Part shown: positions 4,059 through 11,005 of the stretch, one piece after another
How positions within the stretch are numbered: position 1 is the first letter of the stretch
How the letters are laid out: each line of letters begins with the position of its first letter
Program-made: the position numbers and the translations under genes
NCBI GenBank assembly: GCA_026419815.1
Contig: JAOAKR010000014.1
Coordinates: forward strand, 1 to 11,448
Origin: Microcaldota archaeon
Lineage (GTDB): Archaea > Micrarchaeota > Micrarchaeia > CAILAH01
Length of the DNA stretch: 11,448 nucleotides
Direction of reading: 5' to 3'
The notes under the pieces: generated by a model
Databases searched by the model: none
Told to the model about the DNA's origin: nothing
Seen by the model: the letters and a program-made list of their open reading frames with translations, nothing else

Positions 4059-6914
4059 TTATCTCTTCACTTTAAGAGAGACCCATACCTTATTCCCGCC
4101 GATATCCATCTCCTCGGGCGTGCCTTCGCCCCTCTCAAGGCGTATCCCGTCCGCCTGCACATCCTTCATAATCTCATCGCCGTATCTCCCAATACACGTG
4201 CGCATCTCCTCGGAATCAGTCTCAATGAACAGCACCACACGGTCCCTGATTGTGAGCTTGAGCTCCTTCCGGTAGCTGTTGATTTTCCTGGTAAGGTCGC
4301 GTGCAAGCCCCTCTATCCTCAATTCAGGCGTGATTGTTGTATCAAGCGCCACGGATATCTCTTTTGCGGTAGGGTCAGCAAGCACAACCTGCTTCACGTT
4401 AACCTCATCCCGGATGATTGCGAGATACTCATCGCTGAGTGATACGCCACGCACAGCAAGCTTCGGCAGCGCCTGCCTCACCGCTATCTTTGCCTTCTCG
4501 CGCTCCTCAAGCGCCAAGCTGACCACCGTGCGCGCAAGCGCCATGCTCCTGCTTATCTCTGGGCTGATGAGTGATTCAGTGTGCGCGGGCCACACGTCAA
4601 GATGGACTGACTCCTGCAACTGCGCCCCGGATTTCCTGAATGATTGGTATATGTGCTCCGGCAGGAATGGCGAGATGGGCGCAAGCAGGCGTGCAGTCGT
4701 GTGCAAAACATATGCCAGTGTGCGCACCGCCTGCCTCTTTTCCACCTCATCATCGCTTTTGAACCGCTCGCGGCTCCTTCTCACATACCACGTTGATATG
4801 TCATCTATAAGCTGTATGAGCTCAGTGCACGCATCAGGGGTATTATATTCTTCAAGTGCAGAGGTAACATTCCTTACAGTTTCATTCACCCTTCCGATTA
4901 CCCACTTGTCAAGCAAGTTCCTTGATGACGTGTCATCAAACACCCTATTCTCCGCCCCGTACAGCATATAGAATTGGTGGACGTTGGCGAGCAGCATAAA
5001 CACTTTCCTGTAAATATCTTTGAGATGGTCCTCGTTGAAATTGATGTCCTGTGCCTTCATTAGGTTTGATGCCATAAGGTAAAACCTGAGCGCATCCGCA
5101 CCATACTTGTCAAATATGAGCATAGGGTCCGGGAAATTGCCTTTTGATTTTGACATTTTAGTGCCGTCTGCTGCAAGCATATTGCCGGTTACCACAACGT
5201 GCTTGAACGGTGGGTGGCCGAACAGGAGGACACCCATCACGTGCATATAGTAGAACCACGCGCGCACCTGCCCTACGTATTCTGACACGAAATCGCAGGG
5301 GTAATTATCCCTGAACCATTCAACATTTTCAAACGGCCAATGCTTTGCCGCATACGGCATGCTGCCCGACTCAAGCCAGCAGTCAAACACTTCAGGTATG
5401 CGCGACATTTGGCCACCGCAGCCACGGCATTTGAGATGGATATTGTCAACTATGTGCTTGTGCAAGTCAACATTATCCGGCACGCTTTCAATCGCCTTCT
5501 GCTGGAGCTCCTTGATGCTCCCTATGATTTCCATCCCCCCGCACTTCCCGCATTTCCACACGGGGATTGCGGTAGCCCAGAACCTGTTCCGTGAGATGCT
5601 CCAATCAGGTGCAGTCTCAAGTATGTCCCTGAACCGCCCTTCCTTTATGTTCTCGGGGTGCCAGCTTATCTCGCTGTTCTTTTCAATGAGCTTTTGCTTT
5701 ATGCCCTGGACATCAATGAACCACGAGTCAACCGCATTGTAGAATAGCGGCGTGTTGCACCTGTAGCAGAACGGATATGAATGCGTGTAATCGCTTGCAT
5801 CATAAAGCAGGCCGCGCTCATCCAGGTCCTCAATTATGTGCTTGTCGGCGTGCTTGAACCACATACCTTTGAACTTGTCAGGGCCGTCAATTAGCCTGCC
5901 GTCCTTCCCAACGTGCTGGACGACCGGCAGTTTGTATTTCACAATCATCCGGTGGTCAAAATCGCCGTAAAGCGCCATATGCACTACTCCTGTGCCCTCC
6001 TCGGTTGTGACTTCCTCGCCCCCGTCTATGACATAATGCCCCTTTTTTCCTTGGGCTGCGGCCGTCTCGTAAAGTGGCTCATACTCCTTGCCGAGCAGCG
6101 ATTCGCCACTGAACTCCCCAACGACCGCCCCCTCAAGGCCCACGGCCTCAAGCCGTGCCTTTGCAAGGATGAGCTTTTCGCCGTGCGCCTCCACTTCCAC
6201 ATATGCAATTTTCGGGTTTATTGCGAGTGCCACGTTGCCCACCAGCGTCCAAGGGGTAGTTGTCCACGCAAGTATGTATGTGTTCGGCTCGCCCTTAAGC
6301 CTGAATTTCACTGTAATCGCCTTTTCGGTTACGTCCTTGTAGCTGTTGTCCATTGCAATCTCTGCGTTTGACAGTGGCGTCTCACAGCGGGGGCAGTACA
6401 TCAATATCTTTTTGCCTTCGTAAATGTGCCCCTCATCATACAGTTTCTTGAATATGTGCCAGATTGTTTCCATATACGTGTCGTCCATTGTCTTGTATGC
6501 ATTGTCAAATTCTATCCACTTGCCCATGCGCACAACAGTTTTCTTCCACTCATTAGCAAAAAACAGGACCTTGGACCTGCAAAACTCGTTGAATTTGGCA
6601 ACACCCATCTCCTCTATTTCCTTTTTCTCCTTTATGCCCAGCTCCTTTTCTGCGATGTTCTCTATGGGTAGGCCGTGGCAATCCCATCCCCATCTCCTTT
6701 CCACTCGGTATCCTTTCATTGTCCAGTACCTTGGGAACAGGTCCTTGCTCGTGAGGCCGAGTATGTGCCCATAATGTGGCAGGCCGGTCGCAAATGGCGG
6801 CCCATCATAAAATACGTACTGCCTTTCAGCCGGCCGTTGCTCCACCGACTTTTCAAATATCCTATTCATTTCCCAGAAGGTGATTATGCCCTTTTCCATC
6901 TCGGTATGGTTCAT
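4059..6914 (-). CDS. ileS: Isoleucyl-tRNA synthetase (951 aa), archaeal/eukaryotic type
   Basis: Charges tRNA-Ile with isoleucine in the cytosol. Numbering from ATG 6914: the HIGH-type motif is HYGH at 47-50 (PPFATGLPHYGH), and KMSKS is at 586-590, both on the Rossmann core. The core is interrupted by an editing domain with the threonine-rich TTTPWTLVGN near 218 and EEGTGVVH near 306-313. Four CxxC knuckles (174, 383, 455 and 496) suggest zinc sites. The C-terminal helical anticodon-binding part follows. A GTG at 6944 is in frame, but the TATA box lies at about 6950-6957, predicting transcription start near 6927. ATG 6914 (MNHTEMEKGI) with GGGTGGCGGG just before it is therefore preferred. Length is slightly short for the archaeal form (often just over 1000). 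The gene is transcribed divergently from the TraB-like gene. Confidence 0.97.
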   Translation of the reverse strand: MNHTEMEKGIITFWEMNRIFEKSVEQRPAERQYVFYDGPPFATGLPHYGHILGLTSKDLFPRYWTMKGYRVERRWGWDCHGLPIENIAEKELGIKEKKEIEEMGVAKFNEFCRSKVLFFANEWKKTVVRMGKWIEFDNAYKTMDDTYMETIWHIFKKLYDEGHIYEGKKILMYCPRCETPLSNAEIAMDNSYKDVTEKAITVKFRLKGEPNTYILAWTTTPWTLVGNVALAINPKIAYVEVEAHGEKLILAKARLEAVGLEGAVVGEFSGESLLGKEYEPLYETAAAQGKKGHYVIDGGEEVTTEEGTGVVHMALYGDFDHRMIVKYKLPVVQHVGKDGRLIDGPDKFKGMWFKHADKHIIEDLDERGLLYDASDYTHSYPFCYRCNTPLFYNAVDSWFIDVQGIKQKLIEKNSEISWHPENIKEGRFRDILETAPDWSISRNRFWATAIPVWKCGKCGGMEIIGSIKELQQKAIESVPDNVDLHKHIVDNIHLKCRGCGGQMSRIPEVFDCWLESGSMPYAAKHWPFENVEWFRDNYPCDFVSEYVGQVRAWFYYMHVMGVLLFGHPPFKHVVVTGNMLAADGTKMSKSKGNFPDPMLIFDKYGADALRFYLMASNLMKAQDINFNEDHLKDIYRKVFMLLANVHQFYMLYGAENRVFDDTSSRNLLDKWVIGRVNETVRNVTSALEEYNTPDACTELIQLIDDISTWYVRRSRERFKSDDEVEKRQAVRTLAYVLHTTARLLAPISPFLPEHIYQSFRKSGAQLQESVHLDVWPAHTESLISPEISRSMALARTVVSLALEEREKAKIAVRQALPKLAVRGVSLSDEYLAIIRDEVNVKQVVLADPTAKEISVALDTTITPELRIEGLARDLTRKINSYRKELKLTIRDRVVLFIETDSEEMRTCIGRYGDEIMKDVQADGIRLERGEGTPEEMDIGGNKVWVSLKVKR

Positions 6915-6949
6915 CCCGCCACCCGTGCCTTTCTTAAAGCCCACATATT

Positions 6950-6957
6950 TTATATAT
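6950..6957 (-). promoter_or_regulatory. TATA box of ileS
   Basis: Minus-strand ATATATAA within a longer alternating AT run (6945-6959). The predicted transcription start near 6927 leaves a leader of about 13 bases containing GGGTGG, and excludes GTG 6944 as the start. Confidence 0.6.
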
Positions 6958-6995
6958 ATGAACCATTGCCCTGCACATCTTGCTTTTTAGAAATA

Positions 6996-7004
6996 TTTTT
7001 ATAT
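6996..7004 (+). promoter_or_regulatory. TATA box of the TraB/TIKI-like gene
   Basis: tttttatat centred 26 bases before ATG 7026, indicating a leaderless transcript. The ileS box lies about 47 bases away and faces the opposite direction. Confidence 0.6.
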
Positions 7005-7025
7005 CAGTTTTAACAAAAGCAACTT

Positions 7026-7835
7026 ATGCCAAAGCTGGTATTAGTAGGGGAGCGCCACGACTCACCCAATCTGAAAAAGATTGGTGAAGTAATCCCCCCG
7101 TTTCGCAAGCGGAAGAATTCCGTATTGCTTGTTGAATGCCGCGGCCCAAAAAGCATATTTGAGAGGGAAGGCCCTGCCAAGGATGACTTTTTTATGGGGT
7201 ACAGGAAGATCATATCCAACATTGATAGGAATATCGGGGGCTCAGTGGTGAGGTACCTATCAAAAAGGGGGATCCCACCAACCAAAGTTGCCGGCCTTGA
7301 GCCAGTTTTTTCATTTGATTTCACGTATTTTGTGGCTTCACAAATCGGCGCCAAGTTTGAGCCTAGCCTTGATGCGTACATCTCGCTATGGAAATATTAC
7401 AAAACGGCCAATATGAACAAGCCTTCAAGCGGGCTGAGCGAGCTTATGCGCAGCCTTTACTTGTATTACCACCCATTATTGGCCATACGGCTTATGAATA
7501 TGCCCGTGGAAAAGCGTTTTATTATCGGGATGTATTCCAACCGCGAGGTTGAATTCGTGCCCAATACCGAGATGCCTGTTGCGGCAACCCACGATTATTT
7601 AGCTATGAAACTGCTGCGCTCTGAACTGCACGCGCGGAGCATTTTGCATTTTCTTAACGAGGGAAAAGATGTGTATGCTATATGCGGCCTTGGCCACATC
7701 CCCGTTCTGCTCTCGTTTGTGCGCGGGTCGGCAGCCCCTCAGGTTGAATTGTTCTTCACTGAGCCGGCAATGGACGTGTTCAGCGATCCAATGTTTGAGG
7801 GGCTTCGTAGCATTACGATGAATTTTATGAGTTAG
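7026..7835 (+). CDS. TraB/TIKI/ChaN-superfamily-like protein (269 aa)
   Basis: The N-terminus MPKLVLVGERHDSPNLKKIG shows a GExH-type motif at residues 8-11, a likely acidic partner follows in LLVECRGPKSIF (about 34-45), and near the C-terminus there is YAICGLGHIPVL with GxGH (about 221-224). This order (GxxH, Glu, distal GxxH) is characteristic of the TIKI/TraB/GumN/ChaN/EreA superfamily, which includes metal-dependent proteases and haem- or ligand-binding members. The middle, about residues 55-200, matches nothing I recognise, and there is no signal peptide or membrane anchor, so it is probably cytosolic. ATG 7026 is set by the leaderless TATA spacing. The gene is divergent from ileS and convergent with speB, 43 bases between stops. 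Superfamily membership is moderately sure; the reaction is unknown. Confidence 0.6.
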   Translation: MPKLVLVGERHDSPNLKKIGEVIPPFRKRKNSVLLVECRGPKSIFEREGPAKDDFFMGYRKIISNIDRNIGGSVVRYLSKRGIPPTKVAGLEPVFSFDFTYFVASQIGAKFEPSLDAYISLWKYYKTANMNKPSSGLSELMRSLYLYYHPLLAIRLMNMPVEKRFIIGMYSNREVEFVPNTEMPVAATHDYLAMKLLRSELHARSILHFLNEGKDVYAICGLGHIPVLLSFVRGSAAPQVELFFTEPAMDVFSDPMFEGLRSITMNFMS

Positions 7836-7878
7836 TGCACGCACTGCTTGGTTTGAGGGCGCAATATAGTGCAGCCCG

Positions 7879-8757
7879 CTAAAACCCAGAGAACTTGCCC
7901 TTATAGCTCAACAGTGAATACACAAGCTTTGCGGCTAGGAAATCCGGCGCCGCGTTATGCTTGTTAGGCGCAAGTTCTACAACATCAAGCCCTACAATCT
8001 CTTTTTGTTTTGCTACTTCACGTAGAAGCCCAATAACATCATACCAGCCAAGACCGCCCGGCTCGGGTGTGCCGGTTGATGGCATTATGCCCGGGTCAAA
8101 CACGTCAAGGTCTATCGTGATGTAAACGCGACCGTTAAGCTCGCGTATCGCCTGCTGCACCCATCCAGTTGAGCCGTGGATTTCGTGCGCAAAAAATACT
8201 TTCCGCCTGTCAATGTATTGCACTTCAGACGAGTCCATGCTGCGTATCCCCACTGATACTATGTTCTTGCAATATTCGCCCGCCCTTGCAATCACGCACG
8301 CGTGGTTGTACTTGCTTCCTTCATATACGGTGCGCCGGTCGCTATGTGCGTCCAGGTGGAGGATGCTGATATCACCATAATGCTCTGCATGCGCCCTGAT
8401 AGGCCCAATTGATATTGAGTGCTCACCACCCAAGCACACGACAAATTTTCCATCATTAAGAAGGCGCCTCGCCCGCAAGTAGCCCTCCTCAACCATCTTA
8501 TCAACGGTCCTTGCTTTTACGGGCTTCTCAGTGGAGATGCCCACAGTGAAAGCTTCACTATCAGTCTCAATATCGTAAAGTTCCATATGGCGTGATGCTT
8601 CAATTATGGCTGCAGGGCCTTTGTCCGCGCCTTTCCCCCACGTGCTCGTGCCATCAAAAGGTATTGGCAGCACAGCAACTTTTGAAGCGGCAGGGGATGA
8701 ATATTCTTTGGGCAGCCCACCAAAATTAAAAGGCACTTTTGTGGCCATATCATTCAT
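7879..8757 (-). CDS. speB: Agmatinase-family ureohydrolase (292 aa)
   Basis: Arginase-fold, two-manganese hydrolase expected to convert agmatine to putrescine and urea. All six metal ligands of the family are visible: His113 in GGEHS, Asp136, His138 and Asp140 in LDAHSD, and Asp216 and Asp218 in TIDLDVFDP. The segment STGTPEPGGLGWYD (227-240) is typical of agmatinases rather than arginases. Length is normal for the family. ATG 8757 overlaps the last codons of pdaD by 8 bases; a second ATG at 8748 is equally possible. It is the third gene of the DHS-like/pdaD/speB operon and would act directly after the arginine decarboxylase. In some archaea agmatinase homologues are proposed to act on modified aIF5A instead of free agmatine; that cannot be decided here. 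Confidence 0.9.
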   Translation of the reverse strand: MNDMATKVPFNFGGLPKEYSSPAASKVAVLPIPFDGTSTWGKGADKGPAAIIEASRHMELYDIETDSEAFTVGISTEKPVKARTVDKMVEEGYLRARRLLNDGKFVVCLGGEHSISIGPIRAHAEHYGDISILHLDAHSDRRTVYEGSKYNHACVIARAGEYCKNIVSVGIRSMDSSEVQYIDRRKVFFAHEIHGSTGWVQQAIRELNGRVYITIDLDVFDPGIMPSTGTPEPGGLGWYDVIGLLREVAKQKEIVGLDVVELAPNKHNAAPDFLAAKLVYSLLSYKGKFSGF

Positions 8758-9313
8758 CCATTATGAACACTGCCGCTGCAACTGCGGTGGTCCACCTGCC
8801 ATCCTTATCGCCTTCTGCAGACTGGCAGATGTGCGTTGTCCTGAATATGTGCCCGCTTGCCTTGTATATCTGCTTGCGCTCATCCCACGCCTGCCCTGGG
8901 TCAAACGGTACGCCAAGCGTTGTGGCAAGCATTGTTGCGGCCAAGTCCTCAGCATATTCACCAGCAATGCTGCCCTTTTGGCCATAGGCGTGATGCTCGG
9001 ACAGGTACCCGTATGCTTCCCTGTTTTGCGGTATCGCAAGCCCAATCGCAGCCGCGATAAGGCGGTTCGGCTCGTTGGTCTCCGCCCTCGCCATAACGCA
9101 ATAAGTTATTTGCCCCGGCTTAAGCTGCTTCAAGCCCTCTGCCGCGGGGATTATCTTCGCCCCCGGCGGGAAAATGCTTGAGACATACACCAGGTTGCAT
9201 TTCTGGATGCCTGCATCACGAAGGGCAAGCTCAAACGAAGCGAGCCTGTCCTTGTGGACCCCGTTCCCCTTCACGAAGAACACTTTTTTCGGCACGAAAT
9301 CCATTTGCACCAT
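8750..9313 (-). CDS. pdaD: Pyruvoyl-dependent arginine decarboxylase (187 aa)
   Basis: Decarboxylates arginine to agmatine, the first step of archaeal polyamine synthesis. The signature is YVSSIFPPGAKI (43-54): self-cleavage between Ser45 and Ser46 should give the beta chain and an alpha chain starting with the pyruvoyl cofactor. Other hallmarks are SFELALRDAGIQ (26-37), ARAETNEPNRLIAAAIGLAI (75-94), GYLSEHHAYGQ (102-112) and AEGDKDGRWTTAVAAAVF (166-183). ATG 9313 is one base past the DHS-like stop; ATG 9304 (MDFVPKK) is an alternative that matches the usual family start better, while an open extension to 9517 lies over the DHS-like gene and is rejected. Operon position two, followed by speB with an 8-base overlap. 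Confidence 0.95.
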   Translation of the reverse strand: MVQMDFVPKKVFFVKGNGVHKDRLASFELALRDAGIQKCNLVYVSSIFPPGAKIIPAAEGLKQLKPGQITYCVMARAETNEPNRLIAAAIGLAIPQNREAYGYLSEHHAYGQKGSIAGEYAEDLAATMLATTLGVPFDPGQAWDERKQIYKASGHIFRTTHICQSAEGDKDGRWTTAVAAAVFIMDE

Positions 9314-9314
9314 C

Positions 9315-10352
9315 TCAATAAACATCTTTATCGAGCATCTCGTTGAAGTTTTTTGCCTTGCGTCCCTTCCAGCCGCCGCTATGGTATGCATAGCTTGCAA
9401 TAAGAGGCACAGCAACAGTCGCCTCACAGTAAACCATCTGCTCAAAGTCCTGGTCCACCTTGCCCCACGAGTGTGCCTCTTTGAGTGTGCTGCCGGAAAG
9501 CCCGCCGTCACGCTCATCCGCCACAGTTATCTGCACTGCATACTTGTGCATCTTTACATCCTTGCCGAGGACATCCGCGGCAACAACAACATCCTGCGCA
9601 AAGTTTTTGGGCACCCCTCCAGAAATCATAAAGAGGCCGGTATCCCCAGCAGCAATTTTTATTTTCGTGAGCTCCAGGAAATCCTTTGCAGAATCTATTG
9701 AGACCTTCGGCTTACCTTTCCTATTCCACTGGTGGTACACAAGGCCGAAGCCGGCACTGCAGTCCGAGAATGCGGGGACAAATATGGGGACGCCTTTTTC
9801 GTATGCCTTCCGCACCACGCTATCCTTGCCCTTATTGTTTTCCGCGAGGTATTGCCCCATTCTTGCTATGAACTCCCTGGATGAATATGGCCGCGGGGGC
9901 AGGGAGTCCGCAATCTTTGCAACAGTAAGGTCGCACTCCCGCAGGTCATCCTCATCTATGAACGTGTCATAAATCCTGTCAATATGGTTTTTGTAAAGGT
10001 CGTCATCATCAACCTTCCAAGTCCCCTTGTAATGCTTGAAGCCAAGCCCCTCAAAGAAATCCTGGTCAACTATGATCGCGCCCGTTGAGACGATAGCATC
10101 GACCATATTGTTGTCCACCATATCATAAACCGCTTTCTTCAGGCCCGCGCTGAAAATTGACCCTGCAAGGCAGAGTATGATGGTGCACTCCTTGTCGGCG
10201 AGCATCCTCTCATATATCTCGGAAGCCCGTGCAAGCGTCCTCGCTTGGAACGCCATATCCTTGTACTGCCTGATAATCGGCGTGGAATCAAACGACTTGA
10301 TGTCCACGTGCCGTATTTCATCTTTGAGATAATTTGCCTTTTTCAGTTTCAT
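9315..10352 (-). CDS. Deoxyhypusine-synthase-like protein with variant active site (345 aa)
   Basis: Classical DHS moves an aminobutyl group from spermidine to a lysine of aIF5A, using NAD. Family features here (numbering from ATG 10352) are LAGSIFSAGL near 62-71, STGAIIVDQD near 89-98, PAFSDCSAGF near 193-202, GGVPKNFAQ near 245-253 and the catalytic block KEAHSWGK with Lys298, Trp296 and Glu292. Compared with the classical pattern (TDGSxGD, KHH, DGSDSGA, DEAVSWGK), positions equivalent to human Asp243, His288 and Asp316 are Phe, Asn and Leu. This is the pattern of DHS-like proteins, some of which are described as homospermidine synthases. TTG 10358 is in frame, but the TATA box CTTAAATA (10377-10384) suits ATG 10352. 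First gene of the operon with pdaD and speB. Confidence 0.88.
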   Translation of the reverse strand: MKLKKANYLKDEIRHVDIKSFDSTPIIRQYKDMAFQARTLARASEIYERMLADKECTIILCLAGSIFSAGLKKAVYDMVDNNMVDAIVSTGAIIVDQDFFEGLGFKHYKGTWKVDDDDLYKNHIDRIYDTFIDEDDLRECDLTVAKIADSLPPRPYSSREFIARMGQYLAENNKGKDSVVRKAYEKGVPIFVPAFSDCSAGFGLVYHQWNRKGKPKVSIDSAKDFLELTKIKIAAGDTGLFMISGGVPKNFAQDVVVAADVLGKDVKMHKYAVQITVADERDGGLSGSTLKEAHSWGKVDQDFEQMVYCEATVAVPLIASYAYHSGGWKGRKAKNFNEMLDKDVY

Positions 10353-10376
10353 ATTCAAGTTAATATTCGTATAAAG

Positions 10377-10384
10377 TATTTAAG
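10377..10384 (-). promoter_or_regulatory. TATA box of the polyamine operon
   Basis: Minus-strand CTTAAATA centred about 28 bases before ATG 10352. A second AT-rich element (TTTATACG, 10368-10375) is too close for a leaderless start. It lies 38 bases beyond the 3' end of tRNA-Gly. Confidence 0.5.
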
Positions 10385-10421
10385 CATATGCTCATATCTT
10401 CGGCGCACACGAAAAATTAAG

Positions 10422-10585
10422 TGCGGCGGCCGGGATTTGAACCCGGATCCTAGGCTTCTCCAGGGGGACACAGTCCCCCTAGGAGGCTTACCTCCTCTCC
10501 CAGCACCAAGCACGCTTGGCGCGGCTTCCTTAAAGGGAAACGGGACTGGGAAGCCCATGTCCTAACCAGGTTAGACTACAGCCGC
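10422..10585 (-). tRNA. tRNA-Gly(CCC) with one intron
   Basis: Exons 10547-10585 and 10422-10456 give a 74-nt tRNA without encoded CCA. The acceptor is GCGGCTG with CCGCCGC, six of seven pairs formed and one T-C mismatch at 6/67. The D arm is GTCT/GGAC, the anticodon stem TGGGC/GCCTA (one G-U), and the loop TTCCCAA has anticodon CCC. The variable loop is GGAT, the T arm CCGGG/CCCGG with loop TTCAAAT, and the discriminator A73. Glycine identity follows from the anticodon; the GCGGCTGTAGTCTAAC start also looks like archaeal tRNA-Gly. The tRNA lies downstream of uS10 on the same strand, with a stem-loop element between them. Confidence 0.88.
10457..10546 (-). other. Anticodon-loop intron of tRNA-Gly (90 nt, position 37/38)
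   Basis: Removing 90 bases restores a 7-nt anticodon loop; the junction is ambiguous by one base because an A occurs on both sides. The intron contains three separate near-perfect hairpins: 10462-10480 (8 bp, 3-base loop), 10481-10496 (6 bp, loop TAAG on the transcript) and 10503-10522 (8 bp, 4-base loop). The first two abut with no spacer. A strict bulge-helix-bulge is not obvious: TTCC faces TGGA with three pairs, but no clear inner helix follows, so the splicing motif is relaxed. Confidence 0.82.
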
Positions 10586-10599
10586 ATAGGGAGCTCCGC

Positions 10600-10655
10600 C
10601 ACACAACCTATCGGTTTGCTTGGCTTCGCAACCCAAGGCATTGTTAGGGTGTGTG
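10600..10655 (-). other. Strong stem-loop element between uS10 and tRNA-Gly
   Basis: 10600-10610 (CACACAACCTA on the plus strand) pairs with 10645-10655 (TAGGGTGTGTG) over 11 positions with one mismatch. Inside it, 10617-10623 (TGCTTGG) pairs with 10633-10640 (CCAAGGCA) over 7 pairs with one bulge, leaving a 9-base loop. AT-rich TATA-like sequence lies just upstream on the minus strand (about 10657-10683), so a transcript starting near 10650 would carry this structure ahead of tRNA-Gly. It may be a small structured RNA, a processing signal or part of the uS10 terminator region. No box C/D or ACA signature was seen. Confidence 0.45.
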
Positions 10656-10673
10656 CGTATTAAATAAGGGAAT

Positions 10674-10691
10674 AAATATAAAACTGAAAAA
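10674..10691 (-). terminator. T-rich termination tract after uS10
   Basis: Directly after the uS10 stop the minus strand reads TTTTTCAGTTTTATATTT, the T-rich type of sequence that ends archaeal transcription without a required hairpin. The TATATTTA part may also serve as the TATA region for the downstream stem-loop and tRNA-Gly. Confidence 0.4.
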
Positions 10692-10997
10692 TCAGACGAG
10701 GTTAATCTCTATGTGCACCGTATCTGGCACGCGGACACGCATAATCTGCTTGAGGACCCGCTCATCGCCCTCAACATAAATCATTCTCTTGTAGATCCTC
10801 ATCTCCCACTTTTCATAGGTGTCCGAGCCGTCGCCACAAGGGGTTCTCCTGGTTGGGAGCACAAGCCTCTTGCGCGGCAGCGGGATGGGGCCCCGTACAG
10901 GGATGCCGCCCATCTTGGCGATATCAGTTATCTGCTTGGCGACACCGCTTACCTCTTCGTAGGATTTTCCCACAAGCTTTATGCGCGCCGATACCAT
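10692..10997 (-). CDS. rps10: Small ribosomal subunit protein uS10 (101 aa)
   Basis: Protein of the small-subunit head. Recognisable segments in order are MVSARIKLVGKSYEEVSGVA, VRGPIPLPRKRLVLPTRRTP (residues 34-53), and the C-terminal MRIYKRMIYVEGDERVLKQI followed by VRVPDTVHIEINLV. The basic PLPRKRLVLPTRR segment is the long loop that in bacteria binds NusB. Length matches archaeal uS10. ATG 10997 comes 8 bases after the EF-1-alpha stop, with a weak GTGAT element in between, so it is co-translated with EF-1-alpha, a gene order common in archaea. A T-rich tract follows the stop. Confidence 0.95.
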   Translation of the reverse strand: MVSARIKLVGKSYEEVSGVAKQITDIAKMGGIPVRGPIPLPRKRLVLPTRRTPCGDGSDTYEKWEMRIYKRMIYVEGDERVLKQIMRVRVPDTVHIEINLV

Positions 10998-11005
10998 GCA
11001 ATCAC

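Noticed and set aside
4279..4971. 230-aa plus-strand open frame antisense to ileS
   Set aside because: Serine-rich antisense shadow of a clearly real synthetase gene, with no promoter or ribosome binding site.
6915..6944. GTG start for ileS adding ten residues (MGFKKGTGGG)
   Set aside because: The TATA box at 6950-6957 places the predicted transcription start downstream of this GTG, so it would not be in the mRNA; ATG 6914 has a suitable site before it.
8606..9181. 191-aa plus-strand open frame antisense to pdaD and speB
   Set aside because: Pro/Cys/Arg-rich shadow fully inside two certain genes.
9314..9517. N-terminal extension of the arginine decarboxylase to 9517
   Set aside because: The extension overlaps the conserved catalytic end of the DHS-like gene in another frame, reads Arg/Thr-rich, and the family normally begins close to MDFVPKK.
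10600..10655. Box H/ACA or C/D guide RNA at the stem-loop upstream of tRNA-Gly
   Set aside because: No ACA box at the expected distance and no RTGATGA/CTGA pair on either strand, so only an unassigned structure is reported.
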